From an unicellular cyanobacterium SU2 (GTDB lineage Bacteria > Cyanobacteriota > Cyanobacteriia > Cyanobacteriales > Microcystaceae), in the NCBI GenBank assembly GCA_002110465.1, contig NEED01000082.1, forward strand, positions 120,966-184,965: a DNA stretch of 64,000 nt, in the 5' to 3' direction. The translations under genes were made by a program, and so were the position numbers. Shown in pieces: positions 56,561-64,000 of the stretch (position 1 is the first letter of the stretch; each line of letters begins with the position of its first letter). Below the pieces are notes generated by a model that saw nothing but the letters and a program-made list of their open reading frames with translations, was not told the DNA's origin and searched no databases.

Positions 56561-57526
56561 TCCTAGTAATCCCAGTCTGCCGATTTTTCTTCGCCGTTGC
56601 TGGTTTAAGCAAGCTTTACAACTCAGTTTTATAATCAAGTTGTCTTCGGAATTCATAAAAACCCATGTCTTGAAGGGACTTAGCTAACTTGTGATTAGTC
56701 ATCATTCCAGACACATTTAAGTCCTCAATCACTATTTTGCTGTGGTTCTTAGCTAAATAAGTAGTGAGTTTATGTAATGTATCTTGGCGAATATTAGCTA
56801 TTGCGAAGTGAAGTTTAGCTATTCATTTTTGTGCTTTCTTCCAATTGTTTGACCCTTTTATTTTATGACGAGCTAAGTATTGAATTCGGGTATTTTCTTC
56901 TCAAGTTTACGATAATTTTTAGCTCCTTGAAATATCTCGCCTGTTGATAAAGTCGCTAGAGATTTAACTCCTAAATCACAGCCAACTATATCAACACTTT
57001 TAGGTGTTTGATTTGGTTCAATTTCGACTTTAAAACTAATAAACTATCTATTTGCTTTTTGGCTAATAGTGACAGATTTTGGCTTGTATCCATGAGATAA
57101 TCGCTCGTAAGTTTTTAGCCAACCAATAACAGGAGCTTTTATCTTTAGATGGTCAACTTTGATCCTACCATCTAAAGTAAAGCTATCGTGTTTACCTTTT
57201 CTTTTAAACCTAGGTGGTTTAGCTATCTTTTTGAAACATCGTTTCCAGGCATCAGCTAATGCTCTTAATGCCCATTGCGGAGCGCATTTGGAAACTTGAT
57301 AATACCAATCATGTTTTGATTTAACTAAAGCTACTAACCATTTGTGTAAATCAATAGCAGTAGGAAACTTTATCTTATCATCAGGATTAGCTTTATTATG
57401 ATCTAAGATTTGCTTAGTTAAAGCCAATCCCCAGTTCCAAGCATGGCGAGCAGTTCCTGCGTGCTGAGCTAACAATGAGCGTTGATAATTATTCAGCTTC
57501 AGTTCAGTCTTAAATCCTAGTAGCAA
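56392..57526 (-). pseudogene. Decayed tnpB (IS1341 type), frameshifted and internally deleted
   Basis: An open N-terminal part (57526-57044, starting MLLGFKTELKLNNYQRSLLA) covers the OrfB helix-turn-helix region. After a break, other frames encode RuvC-I (VGCDLGVKSLATLSTGEIF), then, past an in-frame stop after WKKAQK, RuvC-II (IVIEDLNVSGMMTNHKLAKS). The zinc finger and RuvC-III (DRDxNAA) are missing, but the C-terminal tail (RRACGDSLWSERKT) is present up to a stop at 56392. It cannot encode an active nuclease. The subfamily differs from the intact tnpB at 39741. Confidence 0.85.
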
Positions 57527-57687
57527 CGTCTCTTAACTCCTCCACTATTTTTTTATTTTTATAGCACAATTTATAAGTAAGTTTGGATAAAATTGACTAG
57601 ATTTTTAGCTTTTACACAAATCCCTCAAACTTCCTTATGACAAGGTTGTCCATTCTAAATTCTACATTCTGCTATATCATCTCACGC

Positions 57688-58251
57688 CTATCTGTGATGG
57701 TTAACTCGACGTAATTTTCGCCAACGAGTCACTAATTTAAAACTCAAAAGATAACTAGCAAAAGCACAAAATAATCCAACAACAAAACACCCCAAAAATA
57801 GGGTAAAAACAAAATCAAACCCCGATTGCATTAAGGTTGACCAAGATTGCCAATTTTGCTGAAAATCTATCTGGGAGACTGTATCATTGAAACCTAATAA
57901 TAATTCACCCACTTTATAATTAAAAGCAAAGATTGGCACATAAGTTAAAGGATTACTAATCCAAGTGCCGATAGCTGCCGCAAATTTATTGCCTCGAAAA
58001 ATAATCCCTAGCAAAACCCCCAAAATCGTTTGGAGTCCAAACAGAGGAAAACACCCCGCAAATACTCCACAAGCTAACCCACGGGCGATCGCGGCTGGTG
58101 TTCCCCGTAACCGCCGAAATCGCAAATATAAATAACGGCAATGCCTCCCCAACTGATAAGGTAATGACTTAAATTTTGTAGCGTTAGGAGATTTAGTCTC
58201 CTCCATCACCACCGATGTACGGGAATAACCAGAACGAACATTGAAAGGCAT
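57688..58251 (-). CDS. DUF2062 membrane protein
   Basis: The 187-residue protein carries the DUF2062 core: basic RGTPAAIARGLACGVFAGCFP, the helix LFGLQTILGVLLGIIFRGNKF, GTWISNPLTYVPIFAFNY, and a final hydrophobic hairpin (FVFTLFLGCFVVGLFCAFASYLLSF). Function unknown. It is divergent from crtR. Confidence 0.88.
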   Translation of the reverse strand: MPFNVRSGYSRTSVVMEETKSPNATKFKSLPYQLGRHCRYLYLRFRRLRGTPAAIARGLACGVFAGCFPLFGLQTILGVLLGIIFRGNKFAAAIGTWISNPLTYVPIFAFNYKVGELLLGFNDTVSQIDFQQNWQSWSTLMQSGFDFVFTLFLGCFVVGLFCAFASYLLSFKLVTRWRKLRRVNHHR

Positions 58252-58575
58252 TATTAATGAACAATTAAGCTACTATCTGTTTATGCTATCAGTACCTTTA
58301 AGGAACAATAACAATTCTAGGGTAACTTAGATGAATTTTAAGGATTAGTTAAGCTGCTGCTTATTTTGTTGGTGAGATGTTTTCTCGACCATCCTTAATT
58401 AAAGACAATATAAAGCTATTCTGCAAGGACGGGGTTTCTCGCTAAAATTTCTGATGATTGTTTTTCCCTTATCCTATAAGATGCCGTAATGTTACAAATC
58501 TTTATTAAAATGCTGTAATCTTGTACACTACCAAAGAATAGGTATCACTAAGTTAACAAAGGAGTAAGCCACATA
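58252..58575. other. Divergent intergenic region upstream of crtR
   Basis: About 325 bases without a supported gene. TACACT (58524-58529) could serve as a -10 for crtR, and AGGAG at 58560-58564 is its ribosome binding site. Confidence 0.5.
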
Positions 58576-59451
58576 ATGCAGTCAGCCCAGACCCTGCTGA
58601 CAGTCCCCAAAGAGTATCTCAAGACACCAGGCGGGTTAAATCCTAACGTCTTGATGTTTTTTAGCGCACTCTTACTGATTAGTCTTTCAACCTGTGGTTA
58701 TTGGTTGTGGGGATGGTCTAATTGGATTTGTTTTTTCTCTAACGTTCTCGCCCTTCATTTATCAGGAACCGTTATTCACGACGCTTCTCATAATGCTGCT
58801 CACAATAATCGCATTTTTAACGCTATTTTAGGCCACGGTAGCGCGCTGATGCTAGGGTTTGCCTTTCCCGTGTTTACCAGGGTTCATCTACAACATCATG
58901 CCCACGTTAATGATCCCGATAATGATCCCGATCATTTTGTCTCTACAGGAGGGCCGTTATGGATGATTGCAGCCCGTTTCTTCTATCATGAAGTTTTCTT
59001 TTTTAAACGTCGTCTGTGGCGTAAATATGAGTTGTTAGAATGGTTTTTGAGCCGACTATTTCTGTTTACCATAGTGTTTTTAGGGATTCATTACGGATTT
59101 ATCGGTTATGTGATGAATTTTTGGTTTGTTCCTGCCTTGGTGGTAGGAGTAGCCTTAGGACTATTTTTTGATTATCTTCCCCATCGTCCTTTTAAAGAAC
59201 GCGATCGCTGGAAAAATGCGAGGGTTTACCCTAGTGCCATCCTCAATCTAATGATTTTTGGGCAAAATTATCACCTAGTTCATCATTTGTGGCCATCTAT
59301 CCCTTGGTACAAGTATAAGCCTGCTTATCACGCTACGAAGCCCCTCTTAGATGCTAAAGGGTGTGATCAATCTTTAGGTCTGTTGGAAGGAAAGAATTTC
59401 TGGAGTTTTCTCTATGATGTCTTCTTAGGCATTCGCTTCCACCACAAATAA
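58576..59451 (+). CDS. crtR: Beta-carotene hydroxylase CrtR
   Basis: The 291-residue di-iron membrane enzyme is of the fatty-acid-desaturase fold and hydroxylates beta-ionone rings to give zeaxanthin or myxoxanthophyll. Three histidine boxes are present: HDASHNAAH, HLQHHAH, and HLVHHLW near the C-terminus. Several hydrophobic helices lie between them. AGGAG is 11 bases before the ATG. acpH follows 27 bases downstream and is probably co-transcribed. Confidence 0.94.
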   Translation: MQSAQTLLTVPKEYLKTPGGLNPNVLMFFSALLLISLSTCGYWLWGWSNWICFFSNVLALHLSGTVIHDASHNAAHNNRIFNAILGHGSALMLGFAFPVFTRVHLQHHAHVNDPDNDPDHFVSTGGPLWMIAARFFYHEVFFFKRRLWRKYELLEWFLSRLFLFTIVFLGIHYGFIGYVMNFWFVPALVVGVALGLFFDYLPHRPFKERDRWKNARVYPSAILNLMIFGQNYHLVHHLWPSIPWYKYKPAYHATKPLLDAKGCDQSLGLLEGKNFWSFLYDVFLGIRFHHK

Positions 59452-59478
59452 AGGGTCGGACTTTGATTAGGAAATCTG

Positions 59479-60072
59479 ATGAACTATCTAGCACATTTAT
59501 TTCTAGCAGAAAATACCCCAAAATCTCGTCTAGGAAATTTCTTAGGAGATTTTGTCAAAGGTAAGCTAGAAAGATCTTATGATCTCTATAATCGAGAGAT
59601 TATTAAGGGGATTAGCACCCATCGTCAAGTTGATTGCTTTACTGATCGTCACGAAATTTACCTCCAAAGTAAAAGACGCATCATTGCCGATCAAGGCCGT
59701 TTTTCTGGAATCTCGATTGATATTTTTTATGATCACTTTTTAGCAAAAAACTGGTTGTCATTTTCCCAAGAAAAACTTGAGTCATTTGCTGATAATTTCT
59801 ACAAAATTCTTAATCGCAATCAAGATTTACTGCCCCACAAACTAAAAAATTTTTTTCCCAAGATGGTAGCCGAAAATTGGTTAGTTTCCTACCGAACCAT
59901 CGAGGGAATCAGAGTCACCTGTGGACGACTAGCTAAGAGAATCAAAAGAAAGAATAGATTACTAACGGCCCATAAAGAACTGCAACAAAACTATTCAGAA
60001 CTAGAGTCAGATTTCCTAACTTTTTTTCCCCAACTTATTGGGTATGTAGAAACTAACCGCCATATTTTTTAG
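59479..60072 (+). CDS. acpH: Acyl-carrier-protein phosphodiesterase
   Basis: The 197-residue HD-like enzyme removes 4'-phosphopantetheine from ACP. The conserved N-terminal motif MNYLAHLFLAENTPKSRLGNFLGDFVKG, the basic-acidic HRQVDCFTDRHE segment and FYDHFLAKNW are those of AcpH. The short spacing to crtR suggests one operon. Confidence 0.9.
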   Translation: MNYLAHLFLAENTPKSRLGNFLGDFVKGKLERSYDLYNREIIKGISTHRQVDCFTDRHEIYLQSKRRIIADQGRFSGISIDIFYDHFLAKNWLSFSQEKLESFADNFYKILNRNQDLLPHKLKNFFPKMVAENWLVSYRTIEGIRVTCGRLAKRIKRKNRLLTAHKELQQNYSELESDFLTFFPQLIGYVETNRHIF

Positions 60073-60107
60073 AAAATTTAACAATCAAAATAAATTGGGA
60101 AGGATTA

Positions 60108-60320
60108 CTATTGAATCTGCCACCAACCTAGGGTTGGACCAATAAAGCGAATTGTGACCCAAATAGCGATCATAATTCCAATCCCGATCCAAGCTCCTCG
60201 GGTTGTCCATTGATAGAATGCGTCTGCTTGACGTTTACTAATAGGAAGCCAAGGAAGGATTGTTTCATCTTGGCCGTACTTTTCTCCTAAAGCGGTTTTG
60301 CGACGTTTTGCTTCACCCAT
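60108..60320 (-). CDS. DUF2839 small membrane protein
   Basis: The 70-residue protein begins MGEAKRRKTALGEKYGQ, the DUF2839 signature, followed by ILPWLPISKRQADAFY and one membrane helix (WIGIGIMIAIWVTIRFIGP). It is known mainly from cyanobacteria; function unknown. Confidence 0.88.
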   Translation of the reverse strand: MGEAKRRKTALGEKYGQDETILPWLPISKRQADAFYQWTTRGAWIGIGIMIAIWVTIRFIGPTLGWWQIQ

Positions 60321-60399
60321 AATTCAAGTGCATAACTCACTAGCTTTGATCATAACCTGTTTAGGTCGAGGTAAGTGGCATAATTAACGCCAAATAAAA

Positions 60400-60471
60400 A
60401 AGCTCTTAGTAAAGGCTTTAGCTCTCATTTTGACATCCTCACGCGCCCTCAAGGGCTTACTACAAACTTTC
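60400..60471. repeat. Dispersed palindromic repeat, copy G, with a TnpB-end-like insert
   Basis: The start AGCTCTTAGTAAAGGCTTTA and the end AAGGGCTTACTACAAACTTT match the repeat family. In the middle TTGACATCCTCAC (60430-60442) is identical to the end of the decayed tnpB element (56342-56354). Confidence 0.55.
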
Positions 60472-60487
60472 TTTACCCGAACTCAGG

Positions 60488-61258
60488 TTAGATAGAAGTC
60501 AAAAGAAAGCGACGGTTAAGGGGTTGAACGGGACGAGCATTGAATGGGAAAATTTGCTTAAATTGTTGAATTTGTTCGAGAGAAATTTCTAGGGGATCTC
60601 GAAAAATGACCCAATGCACAATTTCAGAACAAGGAGGAGTGGTTAAGGAGCCAAAATATCGGTAACTATCAGGATTAGTCGGTAATAATTGGCGTGGGCA
60701 AATATTGAGCTCAGCAATCAACCTTTCTGGACTTTTTTGGGAGGGCATCCCATCCCAGATCAATTGAAGGGTTCTATTTTCTTGGCCTTGTATCAGATGA
60801 ACCCCTAAAACAGCTAGGGAACCTTGTTGATTTTTATGAACAAAATGGATTTCCATGGGATAGTTTTGTCCCTTGACCCTATGTTCACTAGGATAGTGAA
60901 AATGAAATTGTAAAAGCTCAAATTTTTGGTTATCAAGAAGGATAAAATTTCCTGGAATACTATTGACCTGAATGGTATGACCATTATTAAGGATTTGCAG
61001 GGGAATCTCTTGATAGGAAATTTCGACAGGTTTCAGTTGAGATTTAATGGGGGATTTTAAATCAATAGGAGATTGCTGTTGTCCCATTTTACACGCTCGA
61101 TACTCTTCAGAAATATTCCCCCATTGTTCAGGATTTTGATAATTCCATTGGCTATAATTTTCCCTAGCAATAGCTGCTAATAAAGAAGGAAAACTGAAGC
61201 TAAAGGTTGTCCCCGCTAATCCCAGAGGAAGGGCTTTAATAAGAGATCGTCGGTCCAT
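60488..61258 (-). CDS. Alpha-type carbonic anhydrase, exported
   Basis: The 256-residue protein has a twin-arginine-like signal (MDRRSLIKALPLGLAGTTFS). The alpha-CA fold follows: QQSPIDLKSP, zinc ligands in LLQFHFHYPSEH and MEIHFVHK, and RYFGSLTTPPCSEIVHWVIF with the substrate-pocket Thr residues. It interconverts CO2 and bicarbonate, probably in the periplasm. Resembles EcaA-type enzymes of cyanobacteria. Confidence 0.93.
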   Translation of the reverse strand: MDRRSLIKALPLGLAGTTFSFSFPSLLAAIARENYSQWNYQNPEQWGNISEEYRACKMGQQQSPIDLKSPIKSQLKPVEISYQEIPLQILNNGHTIQVNSIPGNFILLDNQKFELLQFHFHYPSEHRVKGQNYPMEIHFVHKNQQGSLAVLGVHLIQGQENRTLQLIWDGMPSQKSPERLIAELNICPRQLLPTNPDSYRYFGSLTTPPCSEIVHWVIFRDPLEISLEQIQQFKQIFPFNARPVQPLNRRFLLTSI

Positions 61259-61366
61259 GTATAAAAAATAAGCTTAAACCCCTAAAGAGTTCGGCTAAAC
61301 AAACTATTGACCTGAGTTCGACATAAAATAATTTGTGGACAACTTACGCAAATCAGGAGTATCAAA

Positions 61367-61409
61367 CCGTTCGGCTGATGCGGTAGTTGAGCTTGTCAAA
61401 ACTCACGGC
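61367..61409. repeat. Degenerate copy of the CCGTTCGGCTGA element
   Basis: CCGTTCGGCTGA (61367-61378) and CTCACGGC (61402-61409) are the two arms of the palindrome-like sequence found at 20153-20174, here separated by 23 instead of 2 bases. The gap resembles the start of the element near 56305. Confidence 0.45.
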
Positions 61410-61498
61410 GCAAGTCCCTATTCTATCGTTGAAACAATCATAACTCCTAATCCCATTGCTTAGCACGACGTAGTCGCACTCCTAACAGCGGACTCAAG

Positions 61499-62641
61499 TT
61501 AATGAGAGCGTCTACGCAAGAAAGAGGGTAAGTCAATCTTACCCTTATCACGGGGCTTATTGGGGTCAATATGAAAACTAAAGGGCGCACGAGATTGCAG
61601 TGCTAAAGTCTGGGATGTTTGAGGAATTATTTCTTGAGAGTGACTATTCTGGTTAGCAATGGTTTGAGGGTTAAGATTGTCTGATGGCGGTTCAATGGGT
61701 TCTGAATTGAGCATTTTCTCTTTTTGAACCTCTTTGTCTTTCATCGCTTCAGGCATTTCTGGGGCTAAGGAAAATAGTTCCTCAAGGGTTTGATCTATAG
61801 GATCTATAGAAGGTGAAGGAATAGGGGTTTTAGACGTTTGAGAGGAGACAAGCTTTGTTAGAGGATCTTTTGGCTGCTCCTGAGCAACAACAGACTCTGA
61901 CTCGTTTGGGGTTTTTAGTGGTTCTGACCAAGTTTTAATAGAAGTTATGTTAGAGGTTCGGGTGTTCACAGAACCAGGAGACGTTATCGGAGGTGGGACT
62001 TGTTTTCTGCCAGATTTACTTAAACATTCATCTAAAGCCGCTTTATATTGTAGGGCATATCGTTGTTGTCGCTGTAGTCTCGTTTCTAACTCTTCGAGCT
62101 GTTTTTGGCTATGGTTGAGTTGATTGGCTTTGTCTTGATAACGTTGCTTAAGTAAGGTACATTGTCGTTCTACTTGGGCTAATTGGGATTGAGTGGTGGT
62201 TAACTGTTCTTGAAGGGTTGTTAACTTTAGTTGTTGTTGTTCGGATTTCTCTTGGGCAGCTTGAAATTGTGCTTTAATATGATTAATTTGAGCAGTTTGT
62301 TGGGTAACAAAGGAATCATTTCGCCGTGCTTGTCGCCCTTGTTCTTGTAATTGTTGTTGAGATTCGGCTAAGGCTTGTTCTAGCTTGACAATACTTTCTA
62401 ATAGTTCTTTATTTTGTCCCCGTAGTTTACGCGCAAGGTTAAACCAATCTCGACTGGTGGCCGGATCATTTTCTGGCGTTACCGAAATCTCTATGGATGT
62501 GGGGGGGTCATTAACCTCGGTTGGGGCTGTAGTGGGGAAAATTTCAGAATTAATGGCATCAGCATGATCCTTTTGGTCAGCAGTAGGCTGTGACTCTTGA
62601 TCGCTGTCTAAGGGCATCTGAGGAGAATTAAAGTTACTCAT
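61499..62641 (-). CDS. Hypothetical coiled-coil protein
   Basis: The 380-residue soluble protein has a disordered acidic N-terminus (about 1-60) and a long coiled coil (about 65-205; LLESIVKLEQALAESQQQLQEQ, KLTTLQEQLTTTQSQLAQVERQ). A disordered Pro/Ser/Gln-rich C-terminus ends in the basic DLPSFLRRRSH. No membrane segment or enzyme motif. A structural or scaffolding role is likely; family not identified. Confidence 0.7.
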   Translation of the reverse strand: MSNFNSPQMPLDSDQESQPTADQKDHADAINSEIFPTTAPTEVNDPPTSIEISVTPENDPATSRDWFNLARKLRGQNKELLESIVKLEQALAESQQQLQEQGRQARRNDSFVTQQTAQINHIKAQFQAAQEKSEQQQLKLTTLQEQLTTTQSQLAQVERQCTLLKQRYQDKANQLNHSQKQLEELETRLQRQQRYALQYKAALDECLSKSGRKQVPPPITSPGSVNTRTSNITSIKTWSEPLKTPNESESVVAQEQPKDPLTKLVSSQTSKTPIPSPSIDPIDQTLEELFSLAPEMPEAMKDKEVQKEKMLNSEPIEPPSDNLNPQTIANQNSHSQEIIPQTSQTLALQSRAPFSFHIDPNKPRDKGKIDLPSFLRRRSH

Positions 62642-62746
62642 AGGAATAGCAATATGGGCTGGCTCTCAATATATAGATGGTCTAGAGCTAGATTTGGTTT
62701 CCCTGATTCATTCCGTTAATCCTCAGTTCCCAGAGTTCCGAGAAAA

Positions 62747-63145
62747 TTAATGGTTCATCCCAGGCATATTGGGTTTTGAACCGTCAGGACTCGAATGATG
62801 ATGCTCTGGGTGATTATTGTGATTATTATGATTGTGGGGTTCGGCTTTAATTTCAACTGGCCCTATTTGCCACCGTCCTAAATTCAGTAGGGACATGGTT
62901 TCGACTCCAAAAGCCGCTATTCCCATAGAAACCGCTCCTGCAGCAATAGTTCCCATGGCTACCGCACCAAATGAAATTAGTCCCATCGGTACAATACCAA
63001 TAGCAATAACCCCCATGGGCGCAATTCCGATAGAGATATAGCCTGTTGGGGTAATACCAATGGAGATAAGGCTGGTGTTTTGTTGATTACAAAAGCCTGT
63101 TGGTTGAACGGAAATGAGCTTTTTTTCTTCGACTTTTGAATCCAT
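62747..63145 (-). CDS. Ten-residue-repeat protein with His/Asn-rich tail
   Basis: The 132-residue protein is built from about six tandem 10-residue units of the form S/A-I-G-I-x-P-M-G-x-I (SIGITPTGYI, SIGIAPMGVI, AIGIVPMGLI, SFGAVAMGTI, AAGAVSMGIA). A tail with many His and Asn residues follows (EPHNHNNHNNHPEHHH) and ends GMNH. A short beta-solenoid or hydrophobic multi-strand structure is possible, and the tail could bind metal; both are inference. Family not recognised. The AT-rich region before it (63146-63509) gives no further hint. Confidence 0.65.
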   Translation of the reverse strand: MDSKVEEKKLISVQPTGFCNQQNTSLISIGITPTGYISIGIAPMGVIAIGIVPMGLISFGAVAMGTIAAGAVSMGIAAFGVETMSLLNLGRWQIGPVEIKAEPHNHNNHNNHPEHHHSSPDGSKPNMPGMNH

Positions 63146-63509
63146 AGGTAATTTTTTTATAATGAAATGTCTAAGCTACATTAATCTTACAAATGATCCT
63201 CAATATCCGTCAAAAGACAATATGTCAAACTTCAATCAGTAGGTCAGCAAAAATAAAAGAAGGTTTATCGCACATTCCGCACTTCAACATGTAGTATTAA
63301 AGAAATCTCAAAAAGGACACTTATATTTATTTTCAAAAGTTCTCTATTTTAAAAAGAGAACTTTGGTTCAAGAAAATTGAATTAGCATTTAGGGGCTGTT
63401 TATTGAGAATAAAAAGGTAGCATTTTCCTAATGATTGATAAGAATTTATATCTATTTTATCCCACTGAGTTGATTTTGACAAAATAGTTATGTTTTACCC
63501 CGATAAGAT
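63146..63509. other. Intergenic region with a perfect inverted repeat
   Basis: About 360 AT-rich bases. A perfect 10-bp inverted repeat, AAAGTTCTCT (63336-63345) and AGAGAACTTT (63355-63364), lies inside; no T-run follows it. No gene is supported. Confidence 0.5.
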
Positions 63510-63874
63510 CTAATATTTTTGGGAAGAGATAGGAAAAAAACTTAAAATTAATTGGCGTTCTTCTGTAAGATTGACAATTTGTTTTACTCCCGATAAAAAG
63601 AGGAGATGAACCCCTTGAAAACATTGGAATATCTATCTTAAAGTTGGAGGTTTTGTTAATTAGCATAGTTGATTTTTAATCCAGTATTCGATTCCCTTAA
63701 TTGACGACGTAATTCTCTTTGTCAAGCACGAATAAACTAGAAGACATAAACCCATTAACATAGCCATTGTTTCCACTCTCTGTGTAGATTTAAGAAAGAC
63801 ACTATCAGCGAAAATAAAGGGTCTTTTAGAAAACCAAAACCTCTATCGGGGACTTGTTGCTCTTTATATTTATC
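63510..63874 (-). pseudogene. IS1634-type transposase remnant (C-terminal part)
   Basis: Fragments in changing minus-strand frames read DKYKEQQVPDRGFGFLKDPL, FADSVFLKSTQRVETMAMLM, GLCLLVYS, then PPTLR-stop-IFQCFQGVHLL and SGVKQIVNLTEERQLILSFF. These are the C-terminal segments of IS1634-family (IS4-like DDE) transposases. At least one frameshift and a TGG-to-TAG change (PTLRW to PTLR-stop) break it. The N-terminal and central parts are missing. Confidence 0.8.
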
Positions 63875-63946
63875 CCTCTTCTGTCACTCTCCGAAAATTC
63901 AAGTAAAATAAAGAGGGCGAAAAACGGCTAGAAAGCAGAGGGAGCA

Positions 63947-64000
63947 ATGGATGTAGAATTACAAATTCTCAAACATTTAGCTAGAGATGCACAACCAACA
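63947..64000 (+). CDS. Start of a further gene (truncated by window end)
   Basis: ATG at 63947, preceded by GAGGGAG, opens MDVELQILKHLARDAQPT and runs off the window. Too little is visible to name the family. Confidence 0.5.
   Translation, partial: MDVELQILKHLARDAQPT

Noticed and set aside
56371..56634. Plus-strand open frame of 87 codons
   Set aside because: It is the antisense of the decayed tnpB tail and right end.
63457..63666. Minus-strand open frame of 69 codons
   Set aside because: It is a wrong-frame reading of the IS1634-type transposase remnant; the conserved residues lie in another frame.

Overview
The window is bacterial and almost certainly cyanobacterial chromosome. Evidence seen directly: the cyanobacterial palindrome HIP1 (GCGATCGC) occurs dozens of times, in coding and non-coding DNA (for example near 4906, 7086, 14850, 30230, 35363, 46680 and 59203). 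Heptanucleotide tandem repeats typical of cyanobacteria lie near 1003, 14103 and 27317. The gene set includes a beta-carotene hydroxylase (CrtR), fibrillin/PAP, CURT1/CAAD, DUF2839, DUF3685 and DUF1622 proteins, a P-II protein with the Ser49 site, and a CyRepA1-type replication protein. Low G+C (judged by eye) and this gene style suggest a unicellular Chroococcales relative of Crocosphaera/Cyanothece; that genus-level guess is inference.

Layout. 1-3000: 3' end of a sensor kinase, an FMN reductase and an amino-acid-binding protein. 3032-8977: a giant TamB/Tic236-like envelope protein. 9158-16021: a membrane-anchored methyltransferase, an ABC exporter, the overlapping dgcA-dgcN pair (D-glutamate or dipeptide epimerisation), efp-accB and a hexapeptide acetyltransferase. 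16164-20190: bioF, a DUF1622 membrane protein, a PerR/Fur regulator and a DUF3685 response regulator. 20361-24683: an FtsH protease, then a partner-switching module (STAS antagonist, REC-PP2C phosphatase, RsbW-like kinase). 24707-29409: rhodanese, NYN/LabA protein, glnB, a thioesterase and two cobalamin genes (cobH, cobL). 29518-32995: a YraQ-type permease with its TIGR03943 partner, and a secreted propeller protein. 33004-39628: membrane protein, fibrillin, a ClpC variant without its middle domain, CURT1/CAAD and a tandem 6-pyruvoyl-tetrahydropterin synthase (PTPS).

39700-57600 is the most accessory part. It holds an intact TnpB element with its transposon end, a phosphate-binding/GHL10 hydrolase-like fusion, PBP4, glutathione reductase, an aldose-epimerase/SMP-30 fusion, a CyRepA1 replication protein, a TPR membrane protein, a CBS protein and pfkA. 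It ends with a decayed tnpB that keeps its structured right end. 57688-64000: DUF2062, crtR-acpH, DUF2839, an alpha-carbonic anhydrase, a coiled-coil protein, a His-rich repeat protein, an IS1634-type transposase remnant and the start of one more gene.

Most of the window is housekeeping. The less ordinary items are the two enzyme fusions, the M-domain-less ClpC, the two TnpB loci, the heptamer array ending exactly at the cobH start codon, a related G-rich cassette that forms the C-terminus of two unrelated proteins, and a 15-codon hydrophobic ORF with its own terminator beside the CyRepA1 gene. No CRISPR array, rRNA or convincing tRNA was seen.
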